A DNA stretch of 64,000 nt from Streptomyces sp. HUAS MG91 (GTDB lineage Bacteria > Actinomycetota > Actinomycetes > Streptomycetales > Streptomycetaceae): the NCBI RefSeq assembly GCF_040529335.1, contig NZ_CP159534.1:1-64000 (forward strand). Reading direction: 5' to 3'. Positions 18,310 through 26,839 of the stretch are shown here, piece after piece. The translations under genes were made by a program, and so were the position numbers. The notes under the pieces were generated by a model. It had not been told where the DNA came from, did not search any database, and saw only the letters and a list, made by a program, of their open reading frames with translations. Positions within the stretch are counted from its first letter, which is position 1; each line of letters starts with the position of its first letter.

Positions 18310-19394
18310 CTGAGTGTTTCGGCCTGTGGGGTGTGTTTGGTTCCGGGTCAGGTGCCGCGCCAGTTGGGGGTGGCTTCGCCGGTGAGGCGGCGGGCCATGA
18401 GGTCGATCATCGCGAGATGGATCATGGCTTCGGAGCGGTGGGCAAGGCGCTCGTAGTCGCGGGCGAGGCGGCGGTGCTGCATGAGCCAGCCGATGGTGCG
18501 CTCGATGGTCCAGCGTCGCGGGATGATGGTGGGCCCGCGGGTGTCGGGCGGGCGTTGGACGGGGTGGGCGTCGATGCCGAGGCGGGCGCCGTGGTCGATG
18601 GCGGTGGTGCGGTAGCCGGCGTCCACCCACGCTTTGGTGATGCGGGGGTGGGTGGCGGCGATGCGGGACAGCAGGGTCACGCCGGCCGCGGTGTCGGAGA
18701 CGCTGGCGGCGGTGACCAGGACGGTCAGCAGCAGGCCGAGGGTGTCGCAGCCCAGGTGGCGCTTGCGTCCGATGATCCGTTTCCCGGCGTCGGCGCCCTG
18801 GTCGGCCAGGTGCACGTTGGCGGAGGTCTTGATGGTCTGTGAGTCGAGCACGCAGGCCGACGGCTCGGCGTCACGGCCCTCGCGTGCGCGGACCGGGCGC
18901 CGCAGCACGCCGGTGAGCTGGGCGAAGACGCCGTCGCGCTGCCAGCGGGCGAAGTAGCCGTAGACGGTGTTCCAGGGCGGGAAGTCGTGCGGCAGGTAGC
19001 GCCAGGCGATGCCGGTGCGGTCCACGTACAGGATCGCGTTCAGGATTTGGCGCAGGTCGTGCTCGGGCGGGCGGCCGATGTCCAGGGCGTGTCGGCGGCG
19101 CTCGGCTCGCCAGGCGGTGAGTACGGGTTCGATCAGTGCCCAGCGTTGGTCGGACAGGTCATTGGGATACCTGTCGTGCGGGTCCATGTTGCAGAAATAC
19201 CGCGGTGGGCGCGGCCCGGCGAGGGGGCATCTGGCACCGGGGCGGGGTGATTTGGGAGGAGACGGAAGAGGTTGGGACGAAGCAGTCCTCGTCCGTCACA
19301 GACCACTCTCCTCTCCTCGTCCACCCCTCCCGGCTCACGCCATTGCCAGCAAAAAACCTGGCCAGACAGCCATGAAACAGCGCTAAACACTCAG
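18310..19394. mobile_element. IS5-family insertion sequence, copy 1
   Basis: The ends read CTGAGTGTTT at 18310-18319, with its exact reverse complement AAACACTCAG at 19385-19394. The repeat extends outward to 14 bases because the flanks are TGA and TCA. The flanking triplets are therefore complementary rather than direct repeats, so a simple 3-bp duplication is not preserved. The internal ends (GGCCTGTGG) match copy 2 at 60783-61867. It carries one intact transposase gene. Confidence 0.8.
18348..19187 (-). CDS. IS5-family transposase, intact
   Basis: 279 residues (MDPHDRYPNDLSDQRWALIE). DDE landmarks are the first Asp in VLDSQTIKTSANV, the second in WVDAGYRTTAIDHG, and the Glu in RRWTIERTIGWLMQHRRL. 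The pattern RYLPHDFPPWNTVYGYFARW is typical of this IS5 subgroup. The protein is close to full-length relatives at 60821-61660 and 62088-62927, which have the same length. No frameshift or stop is seen, so the copy may be active. It lies 31 bases from the left edge of the putative biosynthetic operon. Confidence 0.93.
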   Translation of the reverse strand: MDPHDRYPNDLSDQRWALIEPVLTAWRAERRRHALDIGRPPEHDLRQILNAILYVDRTGIAWRYLPHDFPPWNTVYGYFARWQRDGVFAQLTGVLRRPVRAREGRDAEPSACVLDSQTIKTSANVHLADQGADAGKRIIGRKRHLGCDTLGLLLTVLVTAASVSDTAAGVTLLSRIAATHPRITKAWVDAGYRTTAIDHGARLGIDAHPVQRPPDTRGPTIIPRRWTIERTIGWLMQHRRLARDYERLAHRSEAMIHLAMIDLMARRLTGEATPNWRGT

Positions 19395-19418
19395 TCAGAC
19401 CACATCTCGGCAATACCC

Positions 19419-20693
19419 CTAATCCGGGAAGCGCTCGGGAGCGGCCTGCCACACCAGCCCCGCCTCGAGGAGCCTGTCGACGGCGAGGTCCAGGGTGCGC
19501 CGGTGCTGGACGAGATGCATTCGGACCCAAGTGCCCGTGCCACCGGCAGTGGGGATCATGCTGCCCCGCCCCACCACCACCCCGGCTTCCGCAGCGCGGC
19601 GACGGTACGTCTCGTCGCCGCCGCGCGGGGCCAAACCGGGGGGTACCCGGAACCGGAGGTAGGAGGTGCAGGTGCCGACCTGTACTGCTTCGGCAGGGTA
19701 ACCAAGGTCGGCGCGCAGTCGGGCGGTGACATGCAGTCGGTGCCCGGCGCAGACGTGCCGCAGTCCGGCGACGAAGGCGTCACTGGCGGGGTCGGTCAGC
19801 CACGCGGCCATCGCCGCCTGGAGGGGCATGCCGGTGCCGAACGTGCGCTCCTGCGCGGTCTCGGCCAGTTCGGCCAGCAGGGCGGGGCGCGCGGTCAGGG
19901 CGCCGATGCCCCAGCCGTTGCAGTTGAACTGCTTGCCCATGGTCCGCACTGCGAGCCACGGTAAGTCGTCGCTGTCCCGGGTCTCGGCGGCAAGTAGGCC
20001 CAAGGCGTTGGTTGGCGTTCGTCCGGGGAGGACCACGGCGTAGTAGGCGTCGTCGAGCAGGACGGGCGCCCTGGCGGAGACTGCGGCCCGCAGAATGTCC
20101 CGCACCGTGTCCGTCGTCCACTCGACTCCGGTGGGGTTGTGCTGCGGGTTCAGCACGAGCAGGGCACGCGGGTGGCGTGCAAGCAACCCGCGCAGGACGG
20201 GCAGGTTGGGCTGTCCGCCGTCGTTCACTTCGAGGGGGTACGGGACGACGTGGTACCGGAGGGGGGCCATGACGCCGCCGTAGTCCCAGCCCGGGGCAGG
20301 CACCAGCACGGTGTCAGGTGGCACCGGCCTCCTGAGCAGCAGCCGGGCGAAGTCGTGCATCGCGGCACGCGTGCCCGCCTGGCTCACCGCTACCCCGGTC
20401 TCCCCGCACTCGGAGTCGCTCAGGTGATGGCTGCGCACGATGTACTCCTGCAGCGTCTCCCTCAGCAAGGGCAGACCGTAGGGAGAGAGCGTGTAGCCGT
20501 GCGCGTAGGACGGCACCGCTTTGTGCAGCGCCCTCACCAGGCCCGACGGCGGTCCCTGCCAGTTCTCGCCGAGACTCAGATAGACGAGGGACGAGGCGTT
20601 CGCGCCCCGGGAGGTGTAGCGACGAACGAGGTCGGCGTCCGGCGGGTTCGCCGGCAGGGGTCCCGTGTCCAGGACGTTGCGGGGATGCTCCAT
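19419..20693 (-). CDS. PLP-dependent class I/II aminotransferase
   Basis: 424 residues. Aspartate-aminotransferase-fold landmarks are the small-domain GLPLLRETLQEYIV, Asn in LNPQHNPTGVEW, Asp in LLDDAYYAVVL, the PLP lysine in RTMGKQFNCNGWGIGAL (~253), and a carboxylate-binding Arg in WVRMHLVQH near the C-terminus. Members transfer amino groups between amino and keto acids or catalyse related eliminations. It is the last gene of the five-gene leftward operon and starts four bases after the stop of the amide-synthase-like gene, so it is probably translationally coupled. The role is likely making or removing an amino acid building block; the substrate cannot be read from sequence. The operon's 3' side is bounded by an IS only 25 bases away. 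Confidence 0.85.
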   Translation of the reverse strand: MEHPRNVLDTGPLPANPPDADLVRRYTSRGANASSLVYLSLGENWQGPPSGLVRALHKAVPSYAHGYTLSPYGLPLLRETLQEYIVRSHHLSDSECGETGVAVSQAGTRAAMHDFARLLLRRPVPPDTVLVPAPGWDYGGVMAPLRYHVVPYPLEVNDGGQPNLPVLRGLLARHPRALLVLNPQHNPTGVEWTTDTVRDILRAAVSARAPVLLDDAYYAVVLPGRTPTNALGLLAAETRDSDDLPWLAVRTMGKQFNCNGWGIGALTARPALLAELAETAQERTFGTGMPLQAAMAAWLTDPASDAFVAGLRHVCAGHRLHVTARLRADLGYPAEAVQVGTCTSYLRFRVPPGLAPRGGDETYRRRAAEAGVVVGRGSMIPTAGGTGTWVRMHLVQHRRTLDLAVDRLLEAGLVWQAAPERFPD

Positions 20694-20697
20694 GCCG

Positions 20698-21561
20698 TCA
20701 TCGCTCCTCGGTTCGGGGGAAGAGACGCCGTGTCAGGTCGAGCAACTGGTCTGCGGGCAGCCGGATTCCGAATTCCGCCAACGCGTGGGCGAGCGTCGAG
20801 GCGGTCAGCGTCAGGGTGGCGCGCATTCCGCCGCTGTCCTCGGAGAACTCGACTCCATGCAGATGCAGCCGACGGTCTGCGGTGGTCAGCTGCAGCAGCG
20901 GGGCCCGGCGAAGCATCGACCGGGGGTGGGTGGAAAGGAAATGGTGGGCCACGATAAAGTCCATGGGCTGCTGCGGCTCGAGCGTGAAGTGGTACAGCGC
21001 GGTCCATCCGGCCTCCAGCAGTGTCTCGACGGCCCAGAACGGCTCTCTGAGAGTACGGACCCGGAAGGTTCCCCCGGACTGCTCGGACACCGCGCCGTCG
21101 CTGAGGTCCAGAGGGTCGAGAAAGCCCCGGACGCCGAAGCCGACGTCACACAGCCAGTTGCCGTGTCCGTGCCGCACGCGCAGCGCCATATGTGTGCGAG
21201 GGCGCGGCCCTTCACCTCCCAGGAGCACACGCGCGGCGAGCCGGTCCACGTGAAAACCCTGTCGTTCCAGGACGCAGCCGAACAGCAGGTTGTGCTCGTG
21301 GCAGCAGCCGCCACGGGGCCGCCCGCACAGCTTGGCGACCACGGCAGCCGGATCGAGTGCGACGGGCACCCGAGTGACGAGATCGATGTTGTCAAAGGGG
21401 ATGGTGCTGACATGCGCACGGTGCAGAAGACGCAGCGCGTGTTCGTCGGCGCCTACGGGCCACGCGGCGCCGTGCAGCCCGATGCGTCGGGCGTAGACGG
21501 CCAGATCTACGTGCTCACAGTTCCAGATGCTCGGCGGTCTGGACGATCGGGAGCTGTTCAT
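20698..21561 (-). CDS. Arylamine N-acetyltransferase / amide synthase-like protein
   Basis: 287 residues. The NAT catalytic triad is visible: Cys in RGGCCHEHN (the second Cys, ~85, fits RGGxCxE), His in RTHMALRV (~124) and Asp in WLCDVGFG (~138). The N-terminal block DLAVYARRIGLHG and STIPFDNIDLV is also typical. NATs acetylate arylamines, hydrazines or hydroxylamines. In ansamycin-type clusters close relatives (RifF and others) instead release polyketide chains by forming a macrolactam with an aryl amine. Inside a biosynthetic operon, amide formation is the more attractive role, but this is inference. It begins three bases after the amidase stop and four bases before the aminotransferase start. 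Complete and with all catalytic residues. Confidence 0.9.
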   Translation of the reverse strand: MNSSRSSRPPSIWNCEHVDLAVYARRIGLHGAAWPVGADEHALRLLHRAHVSTIPFDNIDLVTRVPVALDPAAVVAKLCGRPRGGCCHEHNLLFGCVLERQGFHVDRLAARVLLGGEGPRPRTHMALRVRHGHGNWLCDVGFGVRGFLDPLDLSDGAVSEQSGGTFRVRTLREPFWAVETLLEAGWTALYHFTLEPQQPMDFIVAHHFLSTHPRSMLRRAPLLQLTTADRRLHLHGVEFSEDSGGMRATLTLTASTLAHALAEFGIRLPADQLLDLTRRLFPRTEER

Positions 21562-21564
21562 GCG

Positions 21565-22953
21565 TCAATCCCCCTGGTCGAGAAGCCGGTTCGCGTGGTC
21601 AGCGAGAGCGAGCACCGTCAGGTCCGCCCCAGGCCTGGCATCCAGGAGAAGTCCGACGGGCAACCCGGTCGCGGTGCGGCCCGCCGGTACCGACACCGAG
21701 GGACTTCCGGTGACGGCCGCGACGGCGGTGTTGCGGATGTAGGTCAGGAACACCGATTCCTCGCCAGCCGGTCGGGGGACGCTGGTGCCCACGCCCCGGT
21801 GCGGGGCGGGCAGCACGGTCGCCGGGGACAACAACGCCTGGGCTCCCTCCCGGTCGAGCAGCTCCCGCAGCTGATCGGTCAAGGACGCCGCGTAACGCAG
21901 TGCCGTGGTGTACTCGGTTCGTCTCGGCCCGGCGTTCGCGAGCAGCGGCAGCAGATGCTCACGCACGTCCTCGCCCGCCACCGTACGCAGGACGTCGTCC
22001 GCGTACGGGGCGCCCGGGTGGCGCACGAGGTAGTCGTCAAGAGCGGCACGGGTCTCGTAGGCGGGCACGAGGGTCGCACTGTGGAGCACGTCCTGCCAGC
22101 GAAATCCCGGCACAGCACGCATCGTCAGCTGCCAGCCGTCGGCGCGCAGCCGGTCGCAGGCGGCGTGGCAGACTTCGTCCACCTCGGGGTCAAGGTCCTC
22201 CCACAAAGGTGCGGGCAGCACGGCGTGCGGCGGTCCAGCGAGGGGCGGATCGATGCGGGGCACCGGCGGCATGCCCGCGAGCACTCGGTCGAGCACCCGT
22301 ACGTCCTGAACGTCGCGCGCGAGCACACCGACCGTGTCGCGGGTCTTGGAGACTCGCACCACGCCGTCCGCGGGGTAGCGGCCCTGAGTAGGCCGGAAGC
22401 CGACGATGCCGCACAACGCCGCCGGAATGCGGACCGAACCTCCGGTGTCGGTGCCGAGCCCGGCCGGCGCGAGCCGGCCGGCGACCGCGGCGGCGGTGCC
22501 TGAGCTGCTGCCGCCCGCGAGATGTCCGGGGGCGGCAGGGTTGAGGGCAGGCGGCCCCAGAGCGTGATGCCCGGTGATTCCGTAGGCCAGCTCGTGGAGA
22601 GCGGCTTTGCCCGCGAGACGCGCGCCCGCTCGCGCGCAGCGCAGCCAGGCTCGGCTGGAGAGGCGAGGGATGTTCCGAGCCAGCGAGGGGGTGCCTGCAG
22701 TGGTCGGAGTGCCGGCCACGTCGATGTTGTCCTTGACTGCGAGCAGTGCGCCCGCGAGTACTCCCTCATGTGCCGGGGGCGGCTCCGGGCAGTCGGGCGG
22801 GTCAACGTGAATGTAGGCGTTCAGAGCCATTCCCTGCCGGATTCGGCCGGCGAGGTATTCCATGTACGGGCCGGGGTCCAGGGTTCCGGCCCGCACCTGT
22901 GCCGTGACCTGCGCCACCGTCCACTCTTCGGGCGCGCTGCCCGCCCGGCTCAC
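21565..22953 (-). CDS. Amidase signature family protein
   Basis: 462 residues. The Ser-cisSer-Lys triad regions are all present: Lys in LLAVKDNIDVAGTPTTAGTP (~75), the serine-rich GGSSSGTAAAVA (~144), and the nucleophile region GLGTDTGGSVRIPAALCG (~171). Family members hydrolyse amides (indoleacetamide hydrolase, GatA, peptide amidases). The start is GTG 22953, overlapping the TGA of the upstream aminotransferase gene (GTGA), so translation is coupled. In the operon it may deprotect or trim an amide intermediate. An amide bond-forming enzyme and an amide-cleaving enzyme side by side suggest protection and deprotection of an amine, but this is speculative. Confidence 0.92.
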   Translation of the reverse strand: MSRAGSAPEEWTVAQVTAQVRAGTLDPGPYMEYLAGRIRQGMALNAYIHVDPPDCPEPPPAHEGVLAGALLAVKDNIDVAGTPTTAGTPSLARNIPRLSSRAWLRCARAGARLAGKAALHELAYGITGHHALGPPALNPAAPGHLAGGSSSGTAAAVAGRLAPAGLGTDTGGSVRIPAALCGIVGFRPTQGRYPADGVVRVSKTRDTVGVLARDVQDVRVLDRVLAGMPPVPRIDPPLAGPPHAVLPAPLWEDLDPEVDEVCHAACDRLRADGWQLTMRAVPGFRWQDVLHSATLVPAYETRAALDDYLVRHPGAPYADDVLRTVAGEDVREHLLPLLANAGPRRTEYTTALRYAASLTDQLRELLDREGAQALLSPATVLPAPHRGVGTSVPRPAGEESVFLTYIRNTAVAAVTGSPSVSVPAGRTATGLPVGLLLDARPGADLTVLALADHANRLLDQGD

Positions 22954-24365
22954 CTCGCGCCCGGGCGCGAGGCGGTGCCGGGCCCGGTGATCAGCTCAGG
23001 GTGCCGCGACGCGATGTAGGGGTGCAGGGTGTCCAAAGCGTTCCCGTATGCCTCGACAAAGGCATCCACTTGCTCAGGCTCAGTGAGAACGTGCTGACAC
23101 AGCAGCCCGTGCGGGGCGGTGAGGAACCCTGCGTGTAGCAGACTGAGGTGGAGAAGCGCCCGAAGTTCGCGGCGGCCCTCTCGCAGACGCGCAGTGTCGG
23201 CCACGTCGCGCGGGGGCGTGGAGCCGAAGTGGACGTAGCTGAGTCCGCCCTCTCCGACCGCCCGGGCCGCAACGCCCACCGCGGCGGCCGCAGCCTCCGC
23301 TCCGCGGCGCAGCCGCTCGCCCAGACGGTCAAGATGGTCGATCTCGTCCTTGCCGAAGTGATCGAGTGCCGCGCTGCCCGCGGCCAGCGAGAGACTGTTC
23401 CCGCCGAACGCGCTGGCATGGTACGTGGGGCGGGGCCCGGCGGGGTCGAATTGGGACATGATGTCCTCGCGCCCACCGAAGACTCCCAGGGGCAGTCCAC
23501 CACCGATGATCTTGCTGTGGGTGGTCAGGTCGGGTGTTACTCCGTGTTTGACCTGCCACGGCCCCAAACGCAAAGTGGCGCACTCGTCGAGGATGAGCAG
23601 GACGTCCGCCGCGCTGGTCAGACGGCGGAGCTCGGCGAGGTAGCCGGGCGCGGACGGAATGCCGCCGCCGACACCGAGGACCGGTTCCACGACGACCGCG
23701 GCGACCTGGTAGCCCAGTTGCTCCAGCACCGTCGCAACGACGGCAGCGTCGTTGTAGGGAACCACCACCACGTCGGCGGCGGTCGCCGGCGGGACGCCGG
23801 GCGCCAACTGCGGGTCAGACAGCCCCTCGAGTCGTGCCGGAGTGGTTCGGGACGGGCTGAAAAACGCGCTGACCTGCCCCCACTCGTGCGTGCCGTGGTA
23901 TCCGCCGTCAATCTTTACGATCAGATCGCGTCCGGTGTATGCCCGTGCCGCGCGCACCGCCCACATGGTTGCCTCGGTGCCACTGTTGCAGTATCTGACG
24001 CGCTCCAGTGACGGGTTGAGGGAGCGCAGGCGCTCCGCGTGTTCGTACTGGACCGGGGTCGGACCTCCCGGCGCGGTACCGCGCGCCACCTGCGCCGCGA
24101 CGGCCGCCACGATGGCAGGGTGGTTGTGTCCGTGGGCCAGCGCGCCGTAATTGGCGATCATGTCCTCATACCAGTTGCCGTCGACGTCCTGGACGCGCGT
24201 TCCTTCTCCACGTGCGAGAGCGAGCGGGTAGGGGGCGTACCAGGTCATCGAGCGGGTGTCACCTCCCGGCAAGGAGCGTGAGGCTCGCCGTGCCGCGGAG
24301 GCGGAGGCGGGAGTTAAGCGTTCGTAGGTGTCTCGGATTCTTTGGGCCATGTCCGGGTGCTGCAT
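22950..24365 (-). CDS. Class III aminotransferase, glutamate-1-semialdehyde aminomutase-like
   Basis: 471 residues from ATG 24365, chosen because AGGAG lies about seven bases upstream; the frame is open to 24476 but that part overlaps the previous gene. GSAM landmarks: RSLPGGDTRSMTWY and PYPLALARGEGTRVQDVDGN near the start, NSGTEATMWAVRAARAYTGR, HDGG-like DGGYHGTHEW, Asp in LLILDECATLRLG (~258) and the PLP lysine in THSKIIGGGLPLG (~284). In primary metabolism GSAM (HemL) makes 5-aminolevulinate. In clusters, GSAM-like enzymes act as aminomutases or transaminases on amino acids. Divergence in the DE-x-ATLR segment and the operon context suggest a specialised substrate rather than HemL. It is the second gene of the operon. 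Confidence 0.88.
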   Translation of the reverse strand: MQHPDMAQRIRDTYERLTPASASAARRASRSLPGGDTRSMTWYAPYPLALARGEGTRVQDVDGNWYEDMIANYGALAHGHNHPAIVAAVAAQVARGTAPGGPTPVQYEHAERLRSLNPSLERVRYCNSGTEATMWAVRAARAYTGRDLIVKIDGGYHGTHEWGQVSAFFSPSRTTPARLEGLSDPQLAPGVPPATAADVVVVPYNDAAVVATVLEQLGYQVAAVVVEPVLGVGGGIPSAPGYLAELRRLTSAADVLLILDECATLRLGPWQVKHGVTPDLTTHSKIIGGGLPLGVFGGREDIMSQFDPAGPRPTYHASAFGGNSLSLAAGSAALDHFGKDEIDHLDRLGERLRRGAEAAAAAVGVAARAVGEGGLSYVHFGSTPPRDVADTARLREGRRELRALLHLSLLHAGFLTAPHGLLCQHVLTEPEQVDAFVEAYGNALDTLHPYIASRHPELITGPGTASRPGAR

Positions 24366-24394
24366 GCCGACTCCTGGTGTCGAAGTGTGGTCGG

Positions 24395-25831
24395 TCAGGG
24401 CTGGGCGAAGGGAACGCGCGCCGCAGGGCAGCCGACGTGGGGTGGGCCGCCGGCCAGAGCCGAACGGGCCTCCCACAGCTCAGGGAAGGCGCGCTCGTTG
24501 GCGACTCGGCGCAGCCAATCCACTCCTGCCGTACCACCGGTTCCGGGCTTGGACCCGATGACCCGCTCCACGGTGAGCAGGTGCAGCAGTCGCCATCTGC
24601 CGAAGGCCTGGGCTAGATCCATCAACGACTCCGCCCACCGCAGGATCTCGCTGGAGACGGTCTCCCCCTGGTGGATCGCGGCCCAGGCCGCGCGCACCGC
24701 CTGCGTGTCCCGCTCGGGATCAATGGCCGCCTGCTCAAGCCGTCCCAGGCGGACCAGGACTGCGAGGGCATCGTCGTAAACACTGGCGTCGTGCAAGGCG
24801 CGGTGGACCTCGATCTCGGCAGCGGGCACACCCCGGTAGGCCTGCGCCATCGACGGGGAGGACAGGCCTAGCGTGAACTCGAGCGTCCGATACTTGTAGG
24901 AGCCAAGGCCGGACGCCTCACCCAGCGCGTCGCGGAACGAGTGGAACTCCGCGGGGGACAACGTGGACAACAGGTCCCAGAACTCGGAGAGCAGCCGCAT
25001 GCCGGCGGTGCCGCGGCGCAGGTGCCACGTCGAGCGTCCCAGGTCATCAGCAGCCATGGCCTCCTGGCAGGCGCGCATCTCTCCGAGGACCAACGCGAAG
25101 AGGAGTTCCTTGGACTGTCCTGCCAGATAGAAGGAGGACTCGGCGGGCTGGTCGGTGCGCGGCTGATGCAAGGCGTGCAGCAGCGTGATGCTCTGATAGT
25201 CGATGTAGGGCTGGCCCGATTCAACGGGAAGCCTCGGTGCGCTGTCGTACAGCTTGCGAAAGGCGTCCGACACCTTCCTTTCTCCGTTGTACCGGTCTCC
25301 GAACCTCTTTCGGTACTCCTCGAAAAGCGAAGGATCCGAATGGAGGAAGAGGATGTCATGAAAAGCCATGTAACGAATGGCCACCAGAGGAATGGGCGAG
25401 CGGGAGACGGCGAAGGAAGGCCGCCAGAACGCCGGCTCAGGGCAGTTGGGGTGGAACTGGCCAATCATCAAGCCTCGGCGTGCCGCTTCCTGCCGCAACC
25501 GCGCCTGTGCCGCGTCGAGCAGTCGCCAGCGGTGTTCGGGCAGCCCCTCCACCACCGTGACGAGTGCGGCAAGGGACTCCCTCCCTTCGGGTACCAGAAG
25601 TCCTGCGAAGTGGTCCAGCTGGTCCCGCAGCCCCTCCACCAGTTCGTCCGCGGTGTCCTCGTGGCTCGCGTGGAGGGTCTGCGTGTAAATCGTTCCCGCC
25701 TCATGAGCGGGGCCCACGAAAGGGCACACGGGCCCCCTGCGCCCTAGTTCGCTGTGCTCCCTGGTTAGGTATTCGTTCATCCATCGTTCGGCGGCGAGTT
25801 TGTTTTCAGGTGATGTCTCACGCAATTCCAT
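24395..25831 (-). CDS. Tryptophan 2,3-dioxygenase-like heme protein with extra N-terminal domain
   Basis: 478 residues. Residues ~1-200 form an extra domain with GRRGPVCPFVGPAH and PEPAFWRPSFAVSRSPIPLV, resembling the DUF6875-type domain found in natural-product clusters (family name recalled, moderate certainty). Residues ~210-460 match TDO: YIDYQSITLLHAL, ELLFALVLGEM, SGLGSYKYRTLEF (the Arg that binds the substrate carboxylate), RWRLLHLLTVERVIG (heme-ligand His, ~425) and GTGGTAGVDWLRR...FPELWEARS. The block that carries the active-site His residues in TDO (HDE..F....HQ..ELW) reads AESSFYLAGQSKELL, so both His are replaced. It is probably a heme enzyme with altered chemistry, such as the TDO-like monooxygenases of peptide antibiotic pathways. 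First gene of the operon. Confidence 0.82.
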   Translation of the reverse strand: MELRETSPENKLAAERWMNEYLTREHSELGRRGPVCPFVGPAHEAGTIYTQTLHASHEDTADELVEGLRDQLDHFAGLLVPEGRESLAALVTVVEGLPEHRWRLLDAAQARLRQEAARRGLMIGQFHPNCPEPAFWRPSFAVSRSPIPLVAIRYMAFHDILFLHSDPSLFEEYRKRFGDRYNGERKVSDAFRKLYDSAPRLPVESGQPYIDYQSITLLHALHQPRTDQPAESSFYLAGQSKELLFALVLGEMRACQEAMAADDLGRSTWHLRRGTAGMRLLSEFWDLLSTLSPAEFHSFRDALGEASGLGSYKYRTLEFTLGLSSPSMAQAYRGVPAAEIEVHRALHDASVYDDALAVLVRLGRLEQAAIDPERDTQAVRAAWAAIHQGETVSSEILRWAESLMDLAQAFGRWRLLHLLTVERVIGSKPGTGGTAGVDWLRRVANERAFPELWEARSALAGGPPHVGCPAARVPFAQP

Positions 25832-26032
25832 CCAGGCACTTCCATGCAGTGAGTGCGTCTTTCCCTACTGGGCCCGTCTTCACTCGGGTGCCCCTGCACC
25901 AAGCGAGGCAAACGACTATTTGTTCAATATCAATCAATTCGCACAGCGTGTCGAAACAAGAAGAACTCATTGCGCGGGAGTATCTCCTGTTACATTCCGA
26001 CGCGTCGTGTTCGATCGCGGCAGTCTGAGGTT
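25832..26032 (-). promoter_or_regulatory. Probable promoter region of the five-gene operon
   Basis: About 200 bases upstream of the TDO-like gene, noticeably richer in A+T (around 25900-25990) than the coding flanks, with no good coding frame. It is bounded on the right by an IS scrap, so distal regulatory sequence may have been lost. Confidence 0.4.
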
Positions 26033-26240
26033 CCGGCTGCAGGGCTTGTCGAACGGTTGGCGCCGGACGATCTGTGGGCCTTGTTCCAGCGCGTGGTCCC
26101 GCCTGCCCCGGAACGGCCGCAAGGCGGAGGACATCGTCGCCGAGGGGACCGCGAGGTACGGGCCGCGATCATCCTCGTGGCCACCTCAGGATGCACCTGG
26201 AACCAACTACCCCCAGGCTTCGGCCTGGCGGGTGTGACCG
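26033..26240 (+). pseudogene. 5' fragment of an IS5-family transposase
   Basis: One frame reads AAGLVERLAPDDLWALFQRV, VPPAPERPQGGG, then ILVATSGCTWNQLPPGFGL and VTAF. This is the N-terminal DUF4096-type region of a common Streptomyces IS5-group transposase. The DDE part is missing; amidohydrolase sequence takes over at about 26280. This marks a deletion or recombination scar inside the cluster. Confidence 0.8.
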
Positions 26241-26279
26241 CCTTTCGCCCGTGTGGACCGAGGCTCGGGACCCCTGCCG

Positions 26280-26711
26280 GGCGCCCACACCGGCCCAGGG
26301 CCCATCGCCAAGGTACTGGCCAAGCATCCGCGCCTACGCCTGATCGTCGCCCACATGGGCATGCCCGAGTACGAAGCGTTCCTTGACCTCGCCGATCGCT
26401 ACAGGCAGGTGCGGCTGGACACGACAATGACGTTCACCGACTACACGGAGGCATTCATGCCGTTTCCGCAAGAGTCGCTGTCTCGGCTCATCGATCTGGG
26501 CAACCGCATCCTGCTGGGATCCGACTACCCCAACATCCCCTATGCCTACGTGCATCAACTGCGTGCCTTGAGCCGGCTCGACCTGGGAACCACATGGCTC
26601 AGAGCAGTGTGTCATGACAACGCGGCACGAATGTTCGGGCTGATCAGGCGCGTATTCGGGCCAGGCGACACCCGTCTGACCCGGCCAGAGAGAAAACCGC
26701 CGTCCTCTTGA
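26280..26711 (+). pseudogene. C-terminal fragment of an amidohydrolase (Amidohydro_2/ACMSD-like)
   Basis: About 140 codons remain, reading PIAKVLAKHPRLRLIVAHMG, PEYEAFLDLADRY, then LIDLGNRILLGSDYPNIPYA and CHDNAARMFGL. These are the last strands of a metal-dependent TIM-barrel amidohydrolase: the His of AHMG, the Asp of GSDYP and the NAARMFGL end helix are standard. The N-terminal metal-binding HxH half is gone, replaced by an IS scrap, so it cannot be active. Family members include decarboxylases such as ACMSD in tryptophan-kynurenine breakdown, which is interesting beside a TDO-like gene, but the fragment cannot be assigned to a substrate. Confidence 0.8.
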
Positions 26712-26839
26712 GGGACGCCTCGACTGACCGGCCCATCGCCGTCGCCGCCTTCTTGTACACGAACATCGGCGCGCCGGGCCCCGCGGCCGGCCTGTGACCA
26801 TCCGTACGCGCACGGACATCGCAGTTCGAGGAGGAGATC

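Noticed and set aside
18306..19398. Clean 3-bp target duplication for IS copy 1
   Set aside because: The flanks are TGA and TCA, which are reverse complements rather than direct repeats, so no duplication is claimed.
20665..22503. A 612-residue plus-strand frame across the amidase and NAT genes
   Set aside because: The minus strand encodes two complete enzymes with catalytic motifs; the plus frame has none.
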